Positions 11,571-23,734 of a stretch of DNA of 64,000 nt are shown one piece after another (the first letter of the stretch is position 1; each line of letters starts with the position of its first letter). The notes beneath the pieces are model-generated. The model saw nothing but the letters and a program-made list of their open reading frames with translations. It made no database searches and was not told where the DNA came from. The DNA lies in assembly GCA_030620095.1 (NCBI GenBank), contig JAUTXW010003598.1, positions 434,001 through 498,000 on the forward strand, in the 5' to 3' direction. Source of the DNA: Kuschelorhynchus macadamiae. Taxonomy: Eukaryota > Arthropoda > Insecta > Coleoptera > Curculionidae. Made by a program: the position numbers and the translations under genes.

Positions 11571-12935
11571 AATAGTAAAGTGTGTTCCAATTTAGTTCAG
11601 TACATAGTATTTAGTAACAAATATATAATAACCTTTAAAATATTTTTATTCGTCTGCATTTTGTTAGATCATAGTAATATGCTGCCTATGCCACACAATA
11701 AATTCAATAAGTAGTTTTTATATTAACACACCGCTATTTTGTTACGTTATGTCGAATTCATACCAGTTTGTCCCTTCATTCCTATACAACACTAAATTTT
11801 TGTGCAAACTTTGAGATAAATTGAATTATTAGTTTTTTCAGTAATATTTTTTTTAATTTCACAATTCGCCATCTTATTCCGGCATATTAGATTTTTATCA
11901 AATATTGCCAGGTCATCCCCATAATATGATCCTTAATTTTAGACCAAAATTTGAAGTCACTCTGATAAGTATGCCGTGAACTGACAGACAGACAGACAGA
12001 CGAACCAATAGACGGACCGACGCAATTTATAAAAAATATTGTTTGGCATCTGTGGACGCCAAAACATGAAAATGTAAAACTTGAGAAGATTATGTTTTCA
12101 CGAACAAAGCGCCAGCTAAATATAATATTTGTTTATTGCCGGCACACAATTTAAAATTAGTCCTATAAATAGTTTGTCAGGCTGATTTTTTAAATATTTT
12201 TCAAAACCGCAATTTTGTTAGGCAATCTTGAATTCGTACCAATCCGTACTTAATTTTTGTGCAAAATTTCAGATAAATTAGATAAGTGGTTTTTAAATAA
12301 TAATTTTTTTAACTAGGCCGCCATTTTCTTTTGCTATATTGAATTTTTACCAAAATGTTACCAGATCATCCCCATATGACCCTTAATTTATACACAAAAT
12401 TTTAAATCAATCGCTTAAGTAGTTTTTAAGCTATGCCGTGAACTGACAGACAGACAGACAAACCGTCAGACGGCCGACAGAGTAGAAAAAACATACTTTT
12501 TGGCATCTAGAGACACTAGAACGTGACATATATAAAACCTGATAGAGCGATATTTTCACGATTACAGGCTTAGCCGCCATTTTGAACTAGTATTACAGTT
12601 TTACTAGTTCATCTGTATACCACACTTATTTATGGCACACAATTTGAAATCAGGCTCTTAAGTAGTTTTTTAGGTTGAATTTTTAAATATTTTACTAAGG
12701 CGTCATTTTGCTCCTCCATCTTGCATTCGTACCAAAATTTTATCAGCTCATTCCTGCATAATGTGAAAAATTTGCGATAAATTAAATAAGTAGTTTTTTA
12801 GTAATAATTTAATAATAACATTTTACTAGGCCGCTATTTTGTTTTGCCATATTAAATTTTTTCCAAAATGTTACCGGGTCATCCCCGTATGATCGTTAAG
12901 ACAGACCGACAGACAGACGAGGAGAGTTCCGTGTA
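11571..12935 (-). repeat. Dominant interspersed repeat (copy 3)
   Basis: Reverse copy starting at its B end (AATAGTAAAGTGTG..TTTAGTTCAGTACATA). It contains two or more internal modules with CCGCCATTTT (about 12311 and 12569), repeated GACAGACAGACAG tracts and CATCCCCATATGACCCTTAA. It ends raggedly near GACGAGGAGAGTTCC. Confidence 0.85.
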
Positions 12936-13744
12936 ATGCAAATTTACCGATTTTTTTTCTGGTATATTTTTCCTACATTGAAACTTTGAAACATCAATGA
13001 GGTAATAGCCAGTTGTTTTAGAGATGGATGATTACAAGAAATTAAATTTAAGCATTTTTTTGGACCTATAGTAGTAGTATACCGAAAAACTAAAATCGTT
13101 CGTGTCAATATATATATAGTTAATTTTATTTCAGTTAAAGGCAGTTCAGTGCCGAATATACTCAAATATATTAATTTATTTTTAAAATAGAGTGTAATCC
13201 TTGAATATTTAAACTTTTATTTTCGATAAACAAAAAAGTAGATTCCGACCGATCGGGATGTTTTTGAGCGAAGCCGAAGCTGATGGCGAATCTAGGGTTT
13301 CTTCAGGCCGAAGGGCTTCTATCTTATTTTAATATTCATATCTGAACTAGCAGTTCGTCACATTTTTGTAGTTGTAAGTTGTAACGCGATAGGGAGAATT
13401 TATTTGAGGTTGTATTTTCCAATACAGTGGAAAAACTGACAAATAGACACTTAATTTTTTAAATTTTTATATACGTAAAAAAACTTTTTGCCGATACAAC
13501 AAGAAAAAACAAATAGTATTCTAGATTCTACTGAACATAAAACAATAGATATCAATCATAAACAATAAACATCAATAAGTACTAATTAAAATTGAAAAGT
13601 TTTATATTATTTAAAAAAAAAGTTCGTCTGTTAGTCTAGTTTGAAAAATTAAAAATGGTGTTAATTTCACTGGAATTAGAAAAATATTCAACAGTTTCAA
13701 ACCATACATTAATAATTGCAAACTTTATTAACAAACTAAGATTG
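12936..13744. other. No recognisable gene
   Basis: AT-rich sequence without a repeat or coding signature that I can name. Confidence 0.5.
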
Positions 13745-13769
13745 AATAAAAAATATTTTTTTTGCAAAT

Positions 13770-14191
13770 AGGTGGAACAACGAACAACAAAAATTATGAA
13801 CCGGGAAGGCAACAAATAGTCTTACCACATCTAAAAGGCACAACGGAATAGTTCTAAGAAAACCCAACATACAAATAACACACAAGCCACAAACAACTAT
13901 AGGTAAATTATTTGGAAACCCAAAAGACAAATCAAATTGGAAACCCACGGAGTATACAGCATCCCGTGCCAGGACTGTGAACAGATGTAGGTGGGGCATA
14001 CTAACAGGCGAATATCAGCAAAAGTAGAAAAGCATAAACTCAGCATCAGAAATAAACAAACAACCTCAGAACTATTCCTACATCATCAGGAAACCGGCCA
14101 AAAAATAAGTTTTGATGGGTGTAGGGAGATTGCCAATTTAGATCATTATAAGGCCAGAATAATCCGAGAAGCCATAGAAATTAAAAAATAA
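13770..14191 (+). pseudogene. Penelope-like element, RT tail plus GIY-YIG fragment
   Basis: Frame-by-frame reading gives, in order, an RT C-terminal piece (RKPNIQITHKPQTTIGKLFG, NPKDKSN) and then a GIY-YIG endonuclease start (GVYSIPCQDCEQM, VGHTNRRISAKVEKHKLSI), with LFLHHQETG and ARIIREAIEI further on. Penelope-like retroelements fuse this endonuclease to their reverse transcriptase. The fragment is dead: there is a frameshift between the RT tail and the GIY motif, and an in-frame TAG stands where the conserved Tyr before VG is expected. The rest of the RT is missing upstream. Confidence 0.8.
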
Positions 14192-14260
14192 CGTGATTTA
14201 AATAAATTGCACAAATCGTTGTAATAAATTTAATAAAGTTTTTTATGTCAGATTTGTCAT

Positions 14261-14660
14261 TTATAGAATTTTTATTTTTTTTATGTATAACATTTCTAGG
14301 AATTCTCTCTTTCCCTGATTAGGCTCAGTTTTTAAGATTTTTGTTTCTTTAAAATTAAATTTATGGGAGGTTTGGGTTTCGTGATTTGTTAGGGATTTTT
14401 TATTGTTCTTATCATACTTGTGGCCATTTATGCGATTTTGTAGGTATTGTGTCGTTTGTCCATGTATACAGACGAGCAGTCAAAGCATGGTATTTCATAT
14501 ATGGTGTGGGTTTTTCGGTTTTTCGGTGTTTTACTTTTAACTGAACTAAAATATTTTTTGAGAAGATTATGTCCTTTATGGCACATTGAAATTTCATGTT
14601 GTTCAAAATATGATTGTAGATTTTCAGATAGTCCCTGTATATATGGAATTGATAAAATAC
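14261..14660 (-). pseudogene. Penelope-like element, second family, GIY-YIG fragment
   Basis: On the minus strand, pieces read GLSENLQSYFEQHEI (end of the RT), an FSSVKSKTPKNRKTH linker, IYEIPCFDCSSVYM (start of GIY-YIG), QTTQYLQNRINGHKYDKN, NHETQTSHKFNF and REFLEMLYIKK, with a stop at 14261-14263. A one-base deletion breaks the frame just after SSVYM. The sequence differs clearly from the plus-strand remnant at 13770-14191, so two families of this retroelement class converge here with only about 70 bp between their 3' ends. Confidence 0.75.
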
Positions 14661-14706
14661 ATGGACTATCTGAAAATCTACAATCATATTTTAAACAACA
14701 TGAAAT
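14591..14706. repeat. 44-bp inverted repeat at a retroelement junction
   Basis: The arms 14591-14634 and 14663-14706 are reverse complements with a single mismatch, separated by 28 bp. Each arm encodes the same Penelope RT segment (GLSENLQSYF.QHEI) in opposite directions. The palindrome is therefore a head-to-head junction of two truncated copies of one element, not a random hairpin. Confidence 0.85.
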
Positions 14707-14755
14707 TTTTATAACATTTATGTCAGATTATTATTGCTGTTTGAAAACTCTATAA
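14660..14755 (+). pseudogene. Inverted partial copy of the same Penelope-like RT
   Basis: The plus strand reads IDKIHGLSENLQSYFKQHEI, matching the RT tail on the opposite strand at 14591-14640. The similarity stops shortly after GAAAT at 14706, and nothing of the endonuclease follows. It is a very short 5'-truncated, 3'-truncated duplicate. Confidence 0.65.
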
Positions 14756-15560
14756 TAAAGTTTTTAATTAAGTTTATTCGTTTAAGTTCTCTGGTATTGT
14801 TCTATTGTTAGAACGGCCGAAGCCTATTTGATTCGTTTCATTTGCCTTATACAAAAGCTCCTCGAGGCCTTTGTCTTAAAGTTACCTTTTTCAATTTGGA
14901 AATAAATTGGCATCACTATGCACTAAGAAGATTGTTAACGAAAAGAAATTAGAAAACATATTTACGTAAAATAAACATGTGAACCATTTTTTTTTTCATC
15001 ATATCAAGTAAATAAAAAAGGAAAGTTAGCAAGGGGAAATGCAAGAGCTCGGGAATAAAATTTACAGGAATATTTTTCCTTCCCGGTTTTAATCAAAAGT
15101 GGATAGTTGAGTGCTACCTAATTATAGCAAATGACACTGGGAACTTTATTTGTCTGAATAACAACTGGTTTAAGTTCATTTATAATACAAGGCTTAAACG
15201 AAAAATGTGTAAACTGCAAACTTTCGGTTAATTTGACGAGAATAGTGATTATATCAGTATTATCTTTGTGCCCAATAATCTTTGTGTACAGGATTTCTTC
15301 CTATATTAGATTACACATGAGATACAAAAGTTTTCGGATTTCACCCGAATCGTCACAATTTGCTAAATAAATAAACAAATGACAATCGCTAAATTAAAAA
15401 TGTTCATTGACGTCTGCTATATATACTTAGAGGACTACTAACATATAAACTAGATTTTATTTTGAATTTATGCAATGACCATTGGCCTACACAAAGGCAT
15501 AGTATACTTTTTAAATATTTTAACCAATAAACATGTATAGGGTTTAAATAACACAATCGA
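14756..15560. other. No recognisable gene
   Basis: AT-rich sequence with no coding or repeat signature that I can name. Confidence 0.5.
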
Positions 15561-15567
15561 AGTTTAT

Positions 15568-15900
15568 TTTTATTTCCCTCCTAAGAGAGCAATATTGTAA
15601 TTTTGAAAAAAACAGCTTCAGAGGTTTTTGCAGATCTTTGTATTTTAGTGTCTCAAATCTCAAAAACATATTCTCCCATTTCCACCGGTCTAGCTGTGCG
15701 CGGCATAGCTCAAGAATATCTTATCCGATCCTATCGAAATTTTGCTCAGAAATTAAGGGTCATATTGGGGGAATCCTTCATGGAGTAATAATTTAATGCA
15801 ATAGATCTAAATTTTGCACAAAAATCAAAATGTGATATAGGGATAAACAGATACAATTTTGGTTCGAAGACATTGCGATGGAACAAAATTAATTTTGAAA
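15568..15900 (+). repeat. Dominant interspersed repeat (copy 4, partial)
   Basis: Starts with a degraded A end (TTTTATTTCCCTCCTAAGAG..AATATTGTAATTTTG). It continues through CATAGCTCAAGAA, TTATCCGATC and GGGTCATATTGGGG into CGATGGAACAAAA. The polypurine/CTGTCTGTC tract is lost. Confidence 0.65.
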
Positions 15901-16169
15901 AAATGTATAAGCCTCTCAAGGTTGCAATTTATTGTTCAGTTGATTATGCTTGTTATTTTCGGTATCATTCACTTAAAAAAAATGTATGTTTTTAAAAATA
16001 ACAAAATCTTTCGAAAAACTATTAAGTTATGTATAGGTGACCTCTAATAAATGTGTTCTTAATTTTAGTTAAGGATTGCCATATGTAACAAAAATGCAAA
16101 GTAATTCATAAAATCGTAACGTTAGCTTTAGGGTTAAAAGGTTCCCGTTATAGTCCTCAAAAAGTGCTT

Positions 16170-16645
16170 ACCAGGTTATTCCTAAGTGTTCTTTCTAACT
16201 ATATACCCATATCCCTACTCCCAATTATTAGTAAGACATGTTTTAATCTAGGCACCCAATCTATTCCTTCTGCACATCAATGATCTGCTTTCTTCTTTTA
16301 GCAATCCTATTCACATCTATGATGACGCTAGTATACTCTACTCCAACATGAAATTTTTCAAACCTATTTCGTGGATTGAAAGCGTAGATTAATAACTTTA
16401 CTATTCTTAACCGACGACCTTCATAAAATCAATGAATGGGAAGCAGGGAATCTTGTCTAGTTTACCACTAAGACAGAATCATGTTTAATATATTACAAAT
16501 TATTTCCCAGTACCTATATTATTCAAACGAATTATCAAATTATTAAAGCTATAGATTTATTTAGCCTGATTGGTATCCCTTTACAGAAGGATATTTGTTA
16601 GCATGATCACGTCACGTAATGCAAGGACGCTTGCCTCACTAGGGC
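16170..16645 (+). pseudogene. Jockey-type LINE reverse transcriptase remnant
   Basis: Stretches in shifting frames read SNYIPISLLPIISK, then HINDLLSSFSNPIHIYDDAS, DDLHKINEWEAGNLV, TKTESCLIYYK and FSLIGIPLQKDIC.HDHVT. In non-LTR elements of the Jockey/CR1 group these are the NYRPISLL block, the (F)INDLL block with its catalytic Y.DD box, and the C-terminal thumb region. The catalytic box appears as IYDDAS, shortened by one residue. Stops and frameshifts separate the blocks, and the region between SNYRPISLL and INDLL is deleted. No 3' tail or poly-A is recognisable. Confidence 0.7.
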
Positions 16646-16654
16646 ATCGTCGAA

Positions 16655-16790
16655 TTGTGCGTAATCTGGATTTCTTGGATTCGTACCAAAATGCCACTGG
16701 TTCATTTGTATGTAACCCTTGATTTTTGTGCAAAATTTGAGATAAATTGGATAAATAGTGTTTTATTAATAATTTTTTTAACAGAACTGA
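16655..16790 (-). repeat. Dominant interspersed repeat (copy 5, fragment)
   Basis: Short reverse fragment: GGATTCGTACCAAAATG, GTGCAAAATTTGAGATAAATTGGATAA and AATTTTTTTAAC. It abuts the 3' side of the LINE remnant. Confidence 0.75.
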
Positions 16791-17374
16791 CAGAATTTAA
16801 GAGAGATACATATCTAAAAACATCGTTCGTATATGCTGGTTGTAATATACGTGCTTCCAAATATGGTGGTAGAAGAGGAAATTATGGTTTTGATATTGAG
16901 TTTCGACAGTTGCAAATTATAATGTTGACTGAAATGTTTTGCCTTGATATCCAACTACAGAGATATTTCCTATGAGATGTTCCTTAACAGCAGCCATATT
17001 TCATAACAATAAACATAATAGCTTGATAATTCAAGGTACTAGCCTTCATAAAATGTGGAATGTCGAAAAAAAAGTTGTAAAATATGGAAATGACATTAGT
17101 TTGAACCCAGTTTCTTAGTTCATATTTGATATTTAAGTTAGTTGCTTTAGCCTACAGTTTTTTTCGAGGCGCCAATACACTTTTGCGTTTTTTTTTTACT
17201 TAAGGATAAAACAGTTCTGACGTTCAATAACACTCTATATGAATAAATATTCTAATATTGGAAATTATTGCCAATCTACATTTTTTAATTTTTTTTTCGA
17301 CATGAATGTTTACAAAGTACCTATACCAAATACATAGATTCAGTTGTATATTACAAAATTGCTACCACATGCCT

Positions 17375-18400
17375 TATTACATCCCTCTTAAAGGCAAAGT
17401 ATTGTCAAGGTCCCTAGATGCCGAAAAACGTGTTTTTCGGCATCTAGGGACTATTCGGTCGGACTGTTGGTCTGTTTATCGCTCTATCTGTCTGTCTGTT
17501 CGCAGCAATAGCTAAAGTACTACTTACCCGATTGACATCAAATTCTGGTCAAAAATTTAGGGTTACATGGATGACCGGTACCATTTTGGTAAAATTAAAA
17601 TTTTGCACAAAAAACAAGTATTACGTAGATATCATCTGGTAAAATTTTGGTACGATTTGAGAATGGCGAAACAAAATTTCTACTTACTAAATATTTAAAA
17701 ATTCCGCTTGAAGAGCTACTTAATAGATTGATTCCAAATTGTGTGCAATATAATATTGTTGTATAAAGATAAACTGATTAAACTTTGGTACGAATTTAAG
17801 GTGGCGGAACAAAATGGCGGCCAAATAAAATTTTTGTAATCGTGACAAAATCACCCTCTCAGGTTTTACGTATCTTTTTAGTGTTCTTAGGTGGTAAAAA
17901 TCTGTTGTCTCAATTCAGTCGCTCTGTCTGTCGCTGCGTCTGTTTAGCTGTCAGTTCGCGTCGTAGCAAAAAACTACTTACCCGACTGACTTCAAATTTT
18001 CGATTAAAAAAATCTAATATGGCGGAACAAAATGGCGGCTTAGTGAAATCTTACAAAACTATTACTAAAAAAACCAAGGAATGAACTGGTAACATTTTGG
18101 AACGAATTCAAGGTAGCAAAACAAAATGGCGGAATAAGAATTAAGTGTGATATAGGCAAAAACTGGTAAAATCATCGTACTTATTCAACTTAAAAAAGAA
18201 ACACCTAATTTAATTGATTTCATATTTAATAGAAAAATTAAATGTGATATAAGGATAAACTGGTACGAATTCAACATGACGGAACAAGATGGCGGTTTTA
18301 AAAAATCGGTGCAAAAACCACATATTAAATTTATTTTAAATTGTATCTAAAAATAAAGTGTGGCATAAGTAGAAACTTGTAAAATATTGGTATAAATGAC
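17375..18400 (+). repeat. Dominant interspersed repeat (copy 6)
   Basis: Forward copy starting near CCCTCTTAAAGGCAAAGTATTGT. It has two CTGTCTGTC tracts and several AAAATGGCGG motifs (17811, 18026 and 18122). GTCCCTAGATGCCGAAAAACGTG is followed at once by its own inverted copy CATCTAGGGAC (17411-17450), giving a local palindrome. Confidence 0.85.
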
Positions 18401-20580
18401 ATTAATTTATTATTTTATTATACAGTAGTCAACAATTTCATTTCAGGTATTATGCGTATGTTTTATTGAAATATTTTTGTCCGAAATGTGATAGTAACCA
18501 ATAAAAAGCTAAATTTGTGTTCTTTTATTTGAAATATTAAAATCTTATAGATTTTACACAAAAAGCTACTTTAAGTATCCCAGCTAGCACTAAAGTAGCT
18601 ACAGCTGTTTCCACTAAAAACTCTTTAAGAGTTTTTACGTATTTATAACTAATAATCCTACTATATATCAACACTTTGGGTTACACATTTTTAAGTATTA
18701 TATATGTATTTGGTACTGCGAATAATACTTTATAGTAATTTTTCATGTAAAGTAGTTATATAATAACTACTGCCAAGCAACTACTTAAGGAATTCACTCC
18801 AAGGTCGTCATTTCTTTTCGGTGACATAATAGTAAATATTCAAAGTTACTGTTTCTAATCTGTTTACTAAATTACAACTATCAGTACCTTCTTGAATTAC
18901 TTTCAAATGTATTCCTATGACGTATTACTATAAAGTACAACGAGTTGTTGCAGAGTAGAAAAAGTAATCGTCTACTGTTACTTTAAACTGGCTATTACCT
19001 GTCGTTATTCTTCTGTTGCAACTTAGAAGTAAGAATTACAGTTATTACTTGGTTATGTGATACCTGAACAAACCCACCTAAAGCGGTATTTTAAGGAAAC
19101 AAAAAATAAAAACCAAACAAAAGGTTATGGTTATGATAAATGGCAGAATTATAGTAGTGCCTCAAGTACCGCAACTCTCCGCATGCTACGACACAACGCA
19201 TTAAATTTTAAACCGGCGGAATGTTCGCAAATCGTAACCGCTTGGTAATAATATATAGTATGGGAATAATGGGAATTTTGTAGATAACTAGTAGACTTCA
19301 AAGTAATTGGGCATAAGTGACAGTTGTGTATTTAAAGAATCCAAAACTATAAAATCGTATGGGCGCAATCGTAGACACTTGATGTTAAGTAATTTTCTCA
19401 GTAAAGAAATGCAGCCAACCTGAAAGTAAAAGTCCAATAGAACGCCATTGTTTATTTTCATCTAACTTATAAATATTTAGCGATAATGTTTCTTTTTATA
19501 AGTATAAAGATTAAAAATGCATACAAATTAAACATTACGTTACAAAAAGAATCACTCTTTATAAAAAGATATTTAATGATAATTACTATTTAAACCAAAG
19601 TTGAAAATTACATTTTTGAGATTTAAATTGGCCAATATATTTGACCAAAATATATTGAAAATTAACGAATTTTAAAGGCGCGTAATTTTTTTACGACTAT
19701 CATCAGCATATTCACCAGAGAAATTGCCTGCGTTTTAATTTTAGGTCTTTAGCATAGCCAGAAAACTAAAAGAAACGCATGTATCCTACCTTAAATACCA
19801 ATAACGTATTCTATATGCTCTACACCATATTCCCAATCTGAGTGTTTGTAGTCGCCATAACTGTTTTGCTTGTATTAAAACGAACCATACATATTTTTAA
19901 AATGGATTAAATAAAGACAGAAATAAGGAAGTAACGAATAGGGTAAATTATTACTATTCGGCTACTTAAATGGAACTACACGAATTTCGTACTATCTACG
20001 TAATAGTCAAAGTCCCAGTTACATGTTATTCACGAAATAGTTACCCTAAAATTGTTCCCCATTTTGGTAATGACTACGTAGTCTCAGCTTAAACAGAACG
20101 TGGAGACACCAAGTTCCGGTTACTTTAATGAAAATACTTGTGATAACAATGACGTATTTATGACTAAAAGTACTGCTTGGGATGTTTTTGCAAATTTGAA
20201 ATATGCTTTCTAACATCTTCCTCAGCCGTATTTTACAATACATTTAGGATATCTTGTGTTGCGAAAAATGTATATTTATTAATAAAAATATTACTGGCCA
20301 TATTATTGTATAAATATCAAAACCCTTTTAGTACATTTAACAAACCCGATTTTGTATCTGGCATTTATCCAAACTGGTTTCAGCAAAAATATTAATACTA
20401 AACAACTTTTATTTGAGTCGACATTAGCTCGCTTTGTGCCAGAAAATTGAAATATGAATCCTGTATTTGGTGATCAATTTAGAGTATTAAATCCATAACA
20501 TTATCTGATAAATGTTGTACTGACGTGTCAATCAATTTTAAACCGAGATTATTATTACGTTTGCCAAATTTCATTGTACT
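18401..20580. other. No recognisable gene
   Basis: AT-rich sequence with many short AAGTAGTTA/TAACTACTT-like words but no convincing terminal repeats. The reading frames at 19057-19248 and 20046-20395 match nothing I recognise. Confidence 0.5.
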
Positions 20581-20584
20581 TTAG

Positions 20585-21615
20585 CTGTCATCCTAAAAGT
20601 AGTTTTTTCAGGCCGGTTTTTTAAATATTTTATTAGTCATTTTGTTTCGCTATCTTGGATTTATACCAAAATGTCTTCAATTCATTCATATGTAGCGTTT
20701 GTTTTTGTGCAAAATTTGAGGTAACTAGATTTCACTAGGCCGCCATCTTGTTCGACCATATTAGATTTTTACTAAAATACTTCCAGGTCATCCCCATATG
20801 GCCTTTAATGCTTGACCAAAATTTGAAGTTGAAACATTGTTGGGCATGATTTTTAAATATTTTATTAAACCGCCATTTTAGATCCGTACCAAAGTTTTAA
20901 ACCAGTTGATTCCTACATAATACTTGATTCTTGTGCAAAATTTGAGGAAATTGGATAATAAGTATTCTTGTACTAATTTTTTAACGTTTCACTAGGCTGC
21001 ATTCGCCATATTTGATTTTTATCCAAATTTTACCAGGTCATCCCCATACAACCCTTAATATTTGATTAAAATTTGAAGTGAATCTAAAAAGTATTTTTAA
21101 GCTATGCCGCGAATTGACAGATAAACCGACAAACGGAGGGACGGAATTGAAATAACATATTTTTTGTCATCTAGGGACGTTTAAACCTGAAAATATGTAA
21201 AAACTGAGAGGGTGATTTCTACCAGGATTACAAATATTTATTTAGCTGCTTTTTTGTTCCGCCATAAATTAGTACTAAAATTTTACTAGTTCCTCTATAT
21301 ACCACAATTATTTATGGCACACAATTTGAAATGAGTTCATTAGATAGTGTTTCAGGCTCAATTTTTAAATATTTTATTAAGCCGGAATTTCGTTCCGCCA
21401 TCTTGGATTCGAGCCAAAATTTTACCAGTTGATTCCTACATGATACTTGATTTTACTGTAAAATTTTAAATAAATTGGCTAAGTGGCTTGTTAGTAATAA
21501 TTTTTTTAACATATTGCATTTTTACCAAAATGTTACCATGTCATCCCCATATGACCCTTAATTTTTCAAGTCAATGGTGTAAGTATTTTTTTAGCCATTC
21601 CGCCAACATACAGAC
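20585..21615 (-). repeat. Dominant interspersed repeat (copy 7)
   Basis: Reverse copy. CCGCCATTTTAG (about 20869), CATCCCCATA, GAATTGACAGATAAACCGAC and GAGAGGGTGATTTCTACCAGGATTACAA mark at least two modules. It stops at CCGATGGATTTC. Confidence 0.8.
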
Positions 21616-21959
21616 CGATGGATTTCAAAAAACAATTCAAGCAAAACAAATTTAAAAAATCAGTAAACTGACCTCTACTCGGACCTTTCGTCCACACATA
21701 GATAACACATTTTATATATTTATATAGGTATTTGTGTTGTAAATATTTATTATATTATTTATAATACATTTCACTTCTTCATTCATTTCTTAATAACACT
21801 TTCGAGGAGAAATAGGTTAAACGCTTTAAACGGAACTTTCCTCGTAGTGGAATTTTCCCTTTAGTAAGAAAATTGAAATATATTACTATTTATATACTAT
21901 GCATAAAGTTATTACCAAATAACTAAGTGAATATCCATACTGTGATATCTGTGTGTAGT

Positions 21960-23255
21960 GGAATTCGGAAATTTCGGGTAAATGCCTTTTTACCGATTTT
22001 TACTTCCCTTGTAAAAGTGAAATATTGTAATCGTGAAAAAAATCACTTTCTGAGATTTTTTTAGATCGTCACGTTTCAGGATTCCTAGATGCCGAAAAAC
22101 ATGTTTTCTCAATTGTGTCGGTTTGTCTTCGCGGCATAGTTAAAAAACTACTTACCCGATTGACTTGAAATTTTGGCCAAAAGTTATTAAGGGTCATAAG
22201 GGGATATCCTGGTAACATTTTGGTAAAATCCAATATTATCCAAATTATTATTAAAAAACTACTTATTATTCAATTTGTCTCAAATTTTGCACAAACATCA
22301 AGTATTATGTTCAAATTGTGTTCGATAACTAATTGTGGTATCGGGATAAACTAGTAAAATTGTGATACTAATTCAAAATCGTGAAACAAAATGGCGGCCA
22401 AATAAAATGTTTGTAATCGTGAAAAAAATCACCCTCTCAGGTTTTACATATCTTCACGCTTTTGGGTCCCTATATGCCTAAAAATATGTTTTATAAATTC
22501 CAGGTTCGTCTGTCGGTCCTTGACTCTGTCAGTTCGTGGTATAGCTTAAAAACTACTTACCAGACTTCAAATTTTAGTCAAACATTGAAGACCATATGGG
22601 GATGACCTGATGATATTTAGGTTAAATTATAATATGGCAGAAAAAGAAGGAGGCCTAAACCAGAGTTAAAAAAAATTATCCAATTTAACTCATATTTTGC
22701 ACAAAAATGGTGACATTTTGATATCCAAGATATCAAAACAAGATAGCGACCTAAATAAAATGTTTAAAAAATCAGCCTGAAAATACTACTTATTAAATTA
22801 ATTTCAATATTTGTGCATGCATCAAGTTTGATATAGAGATGAACTGGTAAAGTTGTGATTTTTAAAAAATCAACGTAAAAAAATCTTGTTCAATTAACTT
22901 TAAATTTTGCAGAAGAATTAAATGTGAAAAATTGGAGAAGCTGGTGCGAATTCAACATGATGTAACAAAATGCCCGCATGTGTCAATGTAAAAACTACTT
23001 ATTGAATTTGTTTTAAATTATGACCAAAAGTCAAGTGTAGCGTAGGTAGAAACTGCTAAACTATTAGTAGGAATCCAATATGATGGAGCAAAATAGTGCC
23101 CAATAAAAATGTTTGAAATGACAGTATAAGTAACACATATATACTGTGACAATGTACTGAACTACATTGAGTCGCACTTCACTATTCCTTAGGAATGGAA
23201 AGAAAATCATAACGAGGGAAGTTCCGGGTAAAGGAAACTTACCGATTTTTATTTG
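21960..23255 (+). repeat. Dominant interspersed repeat (copy 8, near full length)
   Basis: One of the most complete copies. The A end is TTTTACTTCCCTTGTAAAAG at about 21999-22018, followed by GTAATCGTGAAAAAAATCAC. The B end is CTTCACTATTCC...CATAACGAGGGAAGTTCCGGG, ending near 23250. GGGTAAA...CCGATTTTTA is found just outside both ends, at 21980-22000 and 23227-23250. The internal AAAATGGCGGCC is at 22389. Confidence 0.85.
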
Positions 23256-23734
23256 TGGTAGTCGTAGGTAAGGTGTTGCTATTGTAAATAAAATAAACTG
23301 TGTGACAACGTCTGATGTTTTGTTTTCATTTCAAGAGATAAAAAATAAGAAATGCGAAAAAAAACTTTTTATATAAATTTGGACTTGTGACAGATCAAAA
23401 TCGTTTTTAAAAATTTAATTTAACTACGTGCTAAGTGATTTAGGATTGGTCATGACACTACAGATTACAAATTAAAAACCGTTTTAAACAAACATACTAA
23501 AAAGTTGCTACAAAAATATCAAAGTATGCGGTTTCTTTTATTTAAAAGTTCGAAGTTGGCTTTAAGAGAGTCAAAAAGTTGATATATACCTCAAATATGT
23601 ATAACTTACTAGTTCTATCAGCTTTCATAGTTATCGCATAATAATAATTATTATAAAGAATCTAGTCCTGCAGCGGTGATTATTGATTTGGAGATCAAGA
23701 AAAAACAATGTTACAGAAGACATCAGAAAAAATC

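Noticed and set aside
17842..18084. Reading frames with Ser-Val-Cys-Leu-rich stretches in many places (also 24399-24719, 26545-26775, 43827-44096)
   Set aside because: They translate the CTGTCTGTC tract and modules of the dominant non-coding repeat. Frames are not conserved between copies.
18560..20250. Possible foldback element made of AAGTAGTTA/TAACTACTT words
   Set aside because: I could not align defined ends, so the words may just reflect composition.
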